Assembly (NCBI GenBank): GCA_022560025.1
Contig: JAFISE010000305.1
Coordinates: forward strand, 1-26,014
Length of the DNA: 26,014 bases
Direction of reading: 5' to 3'
Origin: Stagonosporopsis chrysanthemi
Lineage: Eukaryota; Ascomycota; Dothideomycetes; Pleosporales; Didymellaceae
The notes under the pieces are model-generated. The model ran no database searches. It was not told the DNA's origin and saw only the letters and a list, made by a program, of their open reading frames with translations. Positions within the stretch are counted from its first letter, which is position 1. Every line of letters begins with the position of its first letter. The position numbers and the translations under genes are program-made. This document shows, piece by piece, positions 17,796 to 26,014 of this stretch.

Positions 17796-19647
17796 ATATA
17801 TATTATAAGCAAGTAATACGTATAAGCAAGCAATACACTCTACTAACTTTGCGCACTTCTACATGTATATATCTTAACTACTTTATAAGACAATATATAG
17901 ATACTAATAAAGTAGATTAAGTAGTATTTAAAGTATTTTTTTTACACATACAAGAGTTATATCTAGTCTCTCTACACTTCTTATAGCACACAAGAGCCTA
18001 GCAGCTTACGCTTAATTGCTTTCTTCTTTAACACTGCTTATAAGCAATCTACTAATTAGCCTTACTTTAAATAAGTAGATCCTCTTTAGCTTTCTTTGTT
18101 AAGACTCTACACTGCTGTATACGCTTTTTTTTACGCTGTTTATGTGCTAACACTGCTTTATTAGCTTTCTTAAGGCTAGTAATTTAATTGTACATTAACT
18201 TAGCTAAGAGTATTATTACCTTAGTGCTCTTTTTAAGCTAATTAATTGCTTTAATAATAAAAGCAGGTAATAAGCTTTTATATTAGTACACGCACTTATA
18301 TATTAAGGTTAATTAAGCTTTAAGTTTATATATAGTACTTAGCGTACATGCTTCTTAGAGCACCTTTAGTAGAGTAGCTAAAGTAAGCGTATACAGCTGC
18401 ATGTTAAGCTTTAATAGAATAGTATCTAGCTAGAGAAGTACAAAGCCTGCGCCTTAAAAGGCTAAGTAGATATTAGCTAAGGTAAATAATTAATTATACG
18501 CTGCCTTAAAGGCTAGTAAGAACTTAAGCTTAGTAATATAATTAATATAGTAGCAGATAAGGCTCTTAACCTTACAGCTATATATACGCTTTAACAGTAA
18601 GAAGCAGCTAATATTAAGTAGCTATAGCAGGTAGAATAAGTAAGGCAGTATATAAAGTGTGTAGATATTATTCTCTTTATAGAGCTTTTAAAACTTAAGA
18701 AAGTAGTAGCTCTTACAGCTATTAAGAATAAGCAAGTAATATATACTAAAAATACAAGTCTTTATATAAGTATTAAAGTACTTTAGCTACTTTACTTCTA
18801 GCTTATTATTTGTCTAGCTATTATTACTAACTATAATTACCTAGTTGTGTAGTATCTCTGCTTTCTTATACTAAGCAGATAGATAATACTAGCTAGCAAA
18901 GATAATAAATAGCAGGACTAACTAGCTAGCAGTGTTAATAGTAGCAATTGCTATTACCTATTTATAGTTACTAAGCTAGATGCTTTTTAGCCTGCTTTTC
19001 TTCTCTAATCTTGTTACAACAAGCTAAGTTGTAATCTTACTTATTATAAAGCTAGCCTTGTTAAAGTTACAGATATTATTATTACAGATACTGTACTAAG
19101 TCTTTGTCTCTTTTATAAGCTTAAACTAGCTCTTAATTAGAACTAGATCTTTATATAGAGCTTGCTGCCTATTATACGCTTAATTAAAACGTGTCTTAAG
19201 ACTGTCTATATACTTAACAAAGTTGTGCAGCTAGTAGACGCTAACCTAACTAGTGCTGCGCGTAGCAAGTAGATTATTAGCTATATTACGTACAGCTTTG
19301 TATATAGGCGCAAATCTATAAGAATCTAAGTTAAGTATATGTCTAACAATTACCTTTTCTTTTACTTTAGTAAGCTTCTTTAAGTTAGGTTAGTAATTGT
19401 GTTAGGCAGGTATCCTAGTGCGTTAGTAGCAGAGTATTGCTTTAGCTACGTTGTATATTGCTGCAGCAGGACAATTACCTTAGATTTGTTAAGTATTAAT
19501 AGATAAGATAGCAAGCTGTATATCTACTTTATTTAAGAGTAATTAAGTAATATTATATAGAGCTATTATAAATTTAGATAAAAGAAGTGTGCAAAGTTAG
19601 TAGAGTGTGTTGCTTGCTTGTACACGTTACTTACTTATAACATACGT
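17796..19647 (-). mobile_element. Fot1/pogo-like DNA transposon copy 2, complete ends
   Basis: A 1852-bp element with 65-bp terminal inverted repeats (17796-17860 and 19583-19647) that differ only by transitions. The less mutated right end starts, read inward, ACGTATGTTATAAG. TA flanks both sides (17794-17795 and 19648-19649). It is nested in gag-pol of gypsy element 2. It is the same subfamily as copy 3 at 4519 and is distinct in its termini from copy 1 at 10931. Confidence 0.85.
17900..19500 (-). pseudogene. Degenerate Fot1/pogo transposase (copy 2)
   Basis: Read on the minus strand, the translation follows fungal pogo transposases: VRHILNLDSYRFAP (about 19355-19310), DSLKTRFN (about 19210-19180), IYNFNKASF (about 19075-19045), then LLILN at 18735-18721, where the family has LLILD of the DDE triad. 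The catalytic Asp is Asn. Stops stand at Gln and Trp positions. Inactive. Confidence 0.75.
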
Positions 19648-19649
19648 TA

Positions 19650-22600
19650 CCTTCTTACTTATATCTCTTATATTTAAGAGAGTAAGAACCTTAGCACTCT
19701 TTATACTATACTATACTCTTAACTAGTATACTTGCTTATAGTTTAAGTAGTTATAGAATTATTAAATACAATAGAGTGTCTAGTTAATAGAAGTTCTTAG
19801 CTAAACCTGCTATCTGTAATAATAGCAAAAGAGTAAAATCTCTAAGTTAATTGCTTGCTAAAGCTATTAGTAAAAGAAGTAAATAGTAGTAATATACATG
19901 TTTATAGTACTACTATTATTACTGCTACTATTGCTAACTCTAAAGGCAATAAAAAAGCCTAAGAGATACTGTTTATAGTTATAGATCTAAAGAAGTACTT
20001 AGTGTACCTTAGTCTACCTTAGATTAATATATGTCAACCTAAACAAAACTATATTACAAAGCAAATACTGTTTAAAGAAGAGAAGACTAAAGAAAGGCTT
20101 TTTTTCTAACTAGTTGCTACTAAAGATACTAAAGAGTTTAAGAGCATAATACACAACTCTATAGTAAAGATATATATATACCTTATTAACTTTATAAGCT
20201 AAAGTAAGCTATAAGTAACTAATATAGACTATCTTTCTTTATAGTATACTAAGTTTTCTAATACTATTTTAGAAGACAACTTAAAGGTTCTTTTTAAACA
20301 TAGTTTAGACAACCTAGCTACTTATATAGCAGAAGGTAAGAGCCTACCTTTTAAACTGCTTTATAGTCTCTTAGAAGCTAAGTTAGTAGTATTATAAGAG
20401 TACCTAACTAACTTTATAGTAAGAGGTTAGATATAATACTTAAGATTACTAGTAAGTGCTCTTATACTCTTTGCAAAGAAGAAGAATAGTAGCCTGTGCC
20501 TTTATATTAACTACAGAGGCTTTAACAAAGTTGCTTTAAAAAACTACTACTCTTTGCTCTTAACATCTAAGCCTTTAGAACGTTTCTTACAAGTAAAAAT
20601 ATATTCTAAAGTTAGATATTAGAGATGCTTATAACAAGATTAAAATTAAAGAAAAAGATAAATTAAAGACAGCTTTTTACACAAGATATACCTATTTTAA
20701 ATATAAGGTTATACCTTTTAGCTTTACTAACACTTCTACGTATTTTTAGGTATATATTAACAAAGCTTTATTAAGTCTAATTAATGTATTCTGTATTATA
20801 TACTTAGATAACATCTTAATCTTTTCTAATATAGAAGAAGAGCATATACTCTATATTAAAAAAGTACTTAGAAGACTTTGTAACTACAAGCTATTTATTA
20901 AGCTTTTAAAGTACAAGTAGTACACTTAGTATATAGAGTACCTTAGATATATTATCTTACTTATAAGAGTAAGTATTAACTTATAATAAGTTAAAACTAT
21001 TTAATATTAGCTATTACTAGCTATAGTGTATAATATCTAGGTATATATTAGATTTATAAACTACTATTACTAGTTTATTAAAAGATTTAGCTGTATAGTC
21101 TTACTGCTAATATCTTTTACTAAGAAAGAAGTAAGACAGGCCTAGAGCAGCCTTGCTATAAAGAAGGAAGAAAGCTAAGCTTTACAGCTCTTGCTAAAGG
21201 CAGTTAAAGTATTTTATTAGCTAAAAAACGCGTTCTTAGAAGTTCTTATCCTAGCACATTTTAAAAGAAAGAAAAAGACTAGACTTAAAGTTAACACGTT
21301 AGGCAGCACTATATTAAGTATTCTAAGCTAGTATAGCTTAGAACTTAGAAGAGAAGACTAGTAGAGACTAGTAGACTTTTACTTGTGCAAGTTAATTACT
21401 ATAAAGTACAACTATAATATATATAACTAAGAATTGCTTATAATAGTTAGTAGTGTTATATATTAGTACTACTACCTCTAGAGAATCTATTTTAATATTC
21501 TTATAGACTATATAAACTTTAAACAGTTTATAGAAACTAAGGTAATAACTAATAGACAGGTAAAGTTGTATTTAGTGTTAAGCTAGTATAATTCTATACT
21601 CTCTTACTAATTAGAAAGTACAAATCAAGCTAATAGCTTATTAAAGCAATCTAACTATATATTAGAAGTATAATATCTTTTTTAAAAATATAATAAGGCC
21701 TTTATATAGCTTTTTAAAGACTTGCTTGCAGGCAAGAAAGATACTAGCTTGTAAATCTTAGTAGTGCTTACTAGATTAACTAAATTAAAGACTTTACTAA
21801 AGGAGACAGGGCTAGCTCTAAGCAAATTTCTAAGAGTAGAAGAATAATTACCTAAGGCTCTAAAGGCAGCTAAGGAAGTAATTAATACAGAATCTAATAA
21901 AGTAAGTACAAGTAGTAAGAGTAACTTAATTAAGAGCTATAATACTATATAGTAGCCTAGCAATCTATATAGAGAGCTGCTTAAACTTATAATAATAGAA
22001 AAAAAGGCTTCTATAATAGAAGAGTATTATAATAGCCTACTTGCTAGTTATTTTAGTATAAAAAGGACACTAGAAAAGCTCTAGTACTAATATTAATAGA
22101 AAGAGATAAAAGTAGGCATAGAATAGTACTATTATAAGTATATGCCTTGTAAGAAGTTAATACCTACTTAGTATTAGCCTTATAGCTTACTAGCGCCCTT
22201 TCTTTTACTAAATTAAGTATAGTAAGAAGTAATAATAGATTTTATTACTAAACTACTACTAAGCAAGACAAATAGCATTGTATATAACGCTATACTTATA
22301 GTAGTATACTAACTTATAAAAATAGCACACTATATACCTATAAGAAGAGACTAAGACAGTATTAACCTAGCCTAAGCTTAGATTAGAGAAGTAATTTAAC
22401 TCTATAGTATACTTAAAAAAGCAATCTTAGACAGAGGTCTCTTAATAAATACTAAATACTAAGATATATTTTAGCACTGCTTTAACTTAAAGAGAGTCTT
22501 CTTGTCTACTTACTACTTTTAAATAGATAGACAAACTAAAAGACAAAACTAAACACTAGAATAGTACCTTTAGTGCTACTATTTTTTAGAATAAAGCGAT

Positions 22601-23300
22601 TAGGCCTTATAGATATTAATTACAGAGTTTGCATACAATAACAGTATACACGTAACTATAAAGAGCACTCTATTTGTAGTAAACTATAAAATAACTCTTT
22701 ATAGCACAGATTAGCCTATAATACCTCTTAGGCAGAGAGAATAGCTCTTAAGAAGGTAGGTTGCTACAAAGGTCCTAGAAATACAAAGAGAGTGTAAAAG
22801 CAAGATTATTGCTGCTAATACTTACTAAGAAGCATACTAGAATAAAAGTAGGCTTGCTATGCCTTTTAAGATTAGAGACTAAGTTATAATCTTTAATTAC
22901 TATATAAAGTCTACTAGGCTAAAGTAGAAGCTAGACTAGAAGTATATTAGACTAGAGCGTATAGTAGCCTAGATTAGCCTAACAGCGTTTAAAGTAGACT
23001 TCTTAGGCTTATTAGTAGTATATCTAGTATTCTATATATTGTTACTTAAGCCTTTTAACTATAAAGAGTTAATTGTATATCTAAAAGTTAAGATTATAGA
23101 TACTTTATATATTTTTAGCAATAATATATAAGAAGTAGAAAGAATAATTTAAAAAAAATAGGATAATAATAGCTAATAGCTTTATTACGTTAAGTAAGTT
23201 AGTTACTCTAAGTCTAAGAACTTATAAGAGCTAGAAGTAAACATCTCTTCTAATATACTTAAAGAATTCTAGGATAGTAATAAAATACTCCTAAGAAGGA
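19650..23300 (+). pseudogene. Degenerate Ty3/gypsy pol of element 2 (RT, RNase H, integrase, chromodomain)
   Basis: Plus-strand reading through stops. The gag-pol linker or protease region runs from 19650 to about 20400. Reverse transcriptase is about 20430-20960, with ILFAKKKNSSL, NYRGFNKV, YSKLDIRDAY and YLDN (20801-20812; family YLDD). RNase H is about 21120-21560, with a DFYLCKLI-like and YNYNIYNQELL-like region. Integrase is about 22010-23000: a partly destroyed HHCC zinc site (FSIKRTLEKL near 22060, CKK near 22150), SLLAP (near 22185), a YLRCYYF-like block near 22570, and TEFAYNNSIHVTTKSTLF near 22620-22680. A chromodomain occupies about 23115-23290, with EVERII, YYVKWVSY-like and EVNISSN segments. 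It is inactive because of stops and the Asp-to-Asn change. Confidence 0.8.
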
Positions 23301-25165
23301 AACCTATAGAAGTATAAGCTAAAAGGAAGCTAGGTTAACTACCTAAAAAGAAAGAGAACACACCTCTAAATATTAAAAAATCCTAAGTATAAAAATCTAG
23401 AAGTACCTTTACTTATTTTTTCTTACTAGGTTTTTAGGTATTTAATAGTACTTAGATTTATCTAAGAGGTACATAGAGTATTATAGCTAAGAATAGCCTA
23501 TAATATTATATAGCAGGTTATAAAGATTAGAAATATAATTAAAAACTCTATTAGAAACTAAAGATATACTTTATAAGGGCAGGTATACTAGAAAAGGCTT
23601 AAAAGGAGCTACTATCAACTAGAATGCTAGAAAAAGCACTCTTATGCTATAAAATAGCATATAATATCCTACTAGACACTAAACTACTATACTACAGCTT
23701 AAAAGTACACAAAAGAGCACTATTCTTCTTATACTTAACTTTGTTAATCTTATTAGTAGTAGTATACTTTACTTAACTAGACTCTCTAGCTCTATAAGTC
23801 TTTAAAGCAGCAATCTTAGCTTTAAAAGCATTAATCTTAGCTAAGAGAGAATACTTTTTTAGATTAGCTATACTAGCCTTGCCTTTACTTTGTAATATAT
23901 TAGAATATAGTATTCTAGCACAGAATAGTATAGAATAACTTAGAAAGAGCAAGACTAACCTTCTTAGATAAAAAGTTAGTAATAGACTTTATATCTGCCT
24001 TAAGCTTATGCTTAAAAGCTACAAGCTTAGCCTTTGTAGTTGCTTTGTTATACTTGTAGGTCTTACTATGCACTTTAGACTATAAGTTGTTATATTTACT
24101 TAAAGCGCTAAAGGAAAAGGTAAAGTAGTTAGCTTAGAGTAAGTAGTTACTATAAAAGTTAATAATACCTTATTCTAGCTTAGAATAGGCTTTAATAACT
24201 TATAACTAGATAGTCTTAGCAAAGGTAATATAATGCTTTATAACAAAGGCTTCTGCAGTGATCTTCTAAATAGTAGTAGTATTATTAGCTTTCTACTACT
24301 AGAAATAGCTATAGAGTGTTTTAAGGTCTTTATTAAGAGCCTCTGCAAGCTATAACGCGTTAGAAGAGGGTATAATACTATAAAATAGTACTAAATACTA
24401 TAAAATAGTTACTATTAGATAAAAAGCAGTAGAAGCACCTTATATACTAGATAGATAGCGTATTCTTAATTAAAACAAGCTAGGGCCTAAAGCACTTGCA
24501 GTTTGCAGTAGTAAAGATAAGAAAGTAGCACCTAAGAGCGCTATAGAAGTAAACCTAGCTAAAAGCAAAATAGTAGACGCAGCAAGTATATATATAGTAT
24601 AACCTTATAGTAGAATTAGCTATAATACTTAAAATCTTGCTCTAATCTATTATTACAGCTGCAGACAAGTAACTATAAGAAACTACAGGTTGTTATAAGG
24701 TAAAATAGCTCTTAATAGTCTATAATACTATAGTTAGCTAAAGCTAGATTTAGAGAAGACAAGAATAGCGCTTTCTAGCTACTGCTAGCTAATTTAAGCT
24801 ATAATAAGGTATAATAGCACAGACTAGAACACTATCTTAAGAATCTAAAAAAAGTTAAAATTTTAAAAATATATACTTATTAGTAGGTAGAAGTAAGAGT
24901 AATAGACTAAAATAAAGAAGGAAGGACTATTATATAGTACTCTACTTTGCAGCAGCAATATAGTAAGCATAGACTATTATAGTAAGAGTAAGGTAAAAGC
25001 AGGTAAGTAAAGGTAGGTTAAAATCTAGGAATTTAACAGAATTTCTAGATAGCTAAGATTACTACTAAACAAACTTCTTTAAACTACCTAGTGCTAATAT
25101 AGGCTATAATAGCTTATAGCTGCTCTAAGAGCTCTAGAAAATACCTGCCTAAGTTGTTTAGTCTT
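23301..25165. other. Unassigned tract between pol and the 3' LTR of element 2
   Basis: This 1.9-kb interval follows the chromodomain and precedes the polypurine tract. Its central part carries an antisense-reading degenerate ORF (separate entry). The flanks, about 23400-23740 and 24700-25165, show no recognisable motif. Chromoviruses usually have only a short 3' untranslated region here, so the length is unusual. Confidence 0.5.
23740..24690 (-). pseudogene. Antisense degenerate ORF in element 2
   Basis: The minus-strand frame contains long stretches broken almost only by TAG and TAA, likely former CAG or CAA. The beginning (about 24600-24500) is hydrophobic and resembles a signal or membrane segment. 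The rest is Lys-, Thr- and Ser-rich, with recognisable runs such as AEALNKDLKTLYSYF (about 24345-24300) and KITAEAFVIKHYITFAKT (about 24260-24210). I do not recognise the family. It is antisense to gag-pol. It may be an accessory ORF of the retrotransposon, a captured host gene, or chance in biased sequence. Confidence 0.35.
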
Positions 25166-25175
25166 AAGAGAGAGA
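25166..25175 (+). other. Polypurine tract of element 2
   Basis: AAGAGAGAGA sits immediately before the 3' LTR, the standard position of the primer for plus-strand DNA synthesis in LTR retrotransposons. Its position fixes the 5' edge of the 3' LTR. Confidence 0.7.
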
Positions 25176-25381
25176 TATTATCAGCCTTCTAGGTTTATAG
25201 AGGCTGTAAGGCTAAACAGCAAGGCTTACTATAAAGGCTAAGAGTCTGCTGTACTATTTCTACCTAGTAATAAACAGTCTACTATCTACTAATTAAACCT
25301 GTACCTAATCTCTAGATATTATACTACTTATTGCCTTAATACCTTACTCTTCTCTGTGCCTTTAGACTATAAGTTCTAATA
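25176..25381 (+). repeat. 3' LTR of gypsy element 2
   Basis: 206-bp direct repeat of 15806-16008, with a small length difference near the start. It is followed at once by GTAAA, the second copy of the target duplication. Confidence 0.8.
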
Positions 25382-25826
25382 GTAAAACCTAAAAAGAAGT
25401 TAATAATAGTAAAAAAAGACTAGAGTCTTAAAGTAGATAAAAGTTAGATATATTTTATACTCTTTTAAAGTTTAAATCTTTATAGTACAAGAATTTTCCT
25501 TATAATTTTATAGAATTAGAGATAATCTACCTAAAAAGAAGAGAGTAATATAAAAACAAGCTTACTTTTTTAAGCCTACTTTATACTACCTAACAACTAC
25601 TTAGCTTAGATCTGTCTTCTAACTACTTCTTAGTACAGTCTTTTCTAAGCTTCTAGGTATAAGAGATAAAGTCTCTTTAAAGTTTAGATAGAAAGTTTTA
25701 AAGTATTCTTTTATACAAGACTTATAAAAATAAAGATCTAGTCTTATAATTTATCTTAGTGCTTTTATATACTTTATAGCAGATACGTATACCTTTTAGA
25801 CACTTCTAGCATCTTGTATTATTGTA
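25382..25826 (+). repeat. 3' LTR of the second element 1 copy
   Basis: Inverted relative to 6090-6537 and matching it along its length. With the two bases at 15799-15800 that lie before element 2, the full LTR is 447 bp, against 448 bp for the other copy. It belongs to the plus-sense fragment 15311-15800. Confidence 0.75.
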
Positions 25827-26014
25827 TTAACTATATATAACTTACTTTATCTTATTCTAGTATTAGATTAACTCTTTATTAAGTACTATTTAGAAGTAAA
25901 CTAAGATAGAGCTAGTAATAGAATACATCTAATATAGATATAACTCTTTATAAAAATCTAAAGTACTAGACAATACTTACTTTAGTAATATATATATATA
26001 TATATATTAAGCTT
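25827..26014 (+). mobile_element. Integrase-region fragment of the element 1 family
   Basis: The reverse complement matches 8254-8434, part of the integrase of element 1, here in plus sense and running off the window. The LTR to the left begins exactly where this match starts, so a family member inserted into another member's integrase; TTAAC at 25827-25831 is the candidate target duplication. A (TA)9 run at 25989-26006 has replaced or mutated part of it. Confidence 0.6.

Larger units (their letters stand above)
15806..25381 (+). mobile_element. Ty3/gypsy LTR retrotransposon, element 2 (chromovirus type)
   Basis: Plus-sense element with direct LTRs at 15806-16008 and 25176-25381 and a 5-bp target duplication GTAAA (15801-15805 and 25382-25386). 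The polypurine tract AAGAGAGAGA (25166-25175) lies directly before the 3' LTR. Order: gag (16009-17795 and beyond), nested Fot1-like transposon, reverse transcriptase, RNase H, integrase, chromodomain, an unexplained antisense-reading tract, 3' LTR. The span is 9576 bp, or about 7.7 kb without the nested element. It inserted 2 bp inside the LTR of the second element 1 copy. Genes are inactivated by RIP. Confidence 0.85.

Noticed and set aside
25989..26006. (TA)9 run as a functional site or centromere mark
   Set aside because: Simple TA runs are expected in RIP-saturated DNA, and this one replaces sequence of a recognisable integrase fragment.
4519..26014. A/T-rich block as mitochondrial or plasmid DNA
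   Set aside because: It contains ordered Ty3/gypsy and Fot1/pogo remains with target duplications and RIP-type CpT-only cytosines, which indicate nuclear repeats.
26009..26014. Window ends on AAGCTT (HindIII site), perhaps a cloning boundary
   Set aside because: The same AAGCTT is present at the homologous place in element 1 (near 8254), so it belongs to the repeat and is a coincidence.
4351..26014. tRNA, rRNA or intact effector-type genes within the A/T-rich block
   Set aside because: Reading both strands gave no tRNA-like cloverleaf, no rRNA segment and no GC-balanced patch with a small secreted-protein frame; a small gene could still be missed by eye.

Overview
The window reads as a filamentous ascomycete chromosome segment, with a Dothideomycete-like genome style suggested but not proven. 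It has two very different compartments. A short GC-balanced island (about 361-4518) carries two intact, divergently transcribed, intronless genes. The rest (1-360 and 4519-26014) is extremely A/T-rich. In it almost every surviving C is followed by T, and stop codons fall mostly where Gln or Trp codons would be. That is the footprint of repeat-induced point mutation (RIP), a fungal process that mutates duplicated DNA.

Gene island: 602-2509 (minus) encodes a flavin-dependent Baeyer-Villiger-type monooxygenase. 3334-4350 (plus) encodes a UbiA-superfamily membrane aromatic prenyltransferase. They share an 824-bp divergent promoter with several palindromic sites. This enzyme pair is typical of fungal meroterpenoid clusters (DMOA/austinol/andrastin/terretonin type): the prenyltransferase joins a farnesyl chain to an aromatic polyketide, and a Baeyer-Villiger oxygenase later expands a ring. 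No polyketide synthase, terpene cyclase or regulator lies in the window, so any such cluster continues outside it, is split by the repeats, or is a remnant.

Repeat compartment: a nested stack of dead transposons can be resolved. From left to right: (a) a plus-strand Fot1/pogo-like DNA transposon starting at 4519, interrupted by a 441-bp MITE-like inverted-repeat element (5588-6028) and cut at 6089; (b) Ty3/gypsy element 1 (minus sense, 6090-~15310) with LTRs at 6090-6537 and 15033-~15310, pol with a C-terminal chromodomain, and a gag with a 385-bp tandem duplication; (c) a 1856-bp Fot1/pogo-like element (10931-12786) nested in element 1; (d) the 3' end of a second copy of the element 1 family in plus sense (~15311-15800 plus its LTR at 25382-25826), split by (e) Ty3/gypsy element 2 (plus sense, 15806-25381, LTRs about 205 bp, target-site duplication GTAAA), which also ends pol with a chromodomain; and (f) a 1852-bp Fot1/pogo-like element (17796-19647) nested in element 2. 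The last ~190 bp match the integrase region of element 1, so the family also inserted into itself.

All transposon genes are broken. Both reverse transcriptases have YLDD changed to YLDN, and zinc-knuckle cysteines have become tyrosines. The two island genes are free of such damage. Both gypsy elements have a stretch between the chromodomain and the 3' LTR that reads best as protein on the antisense strand; this is the least explained feature of the window. All boundaries were found by eye.
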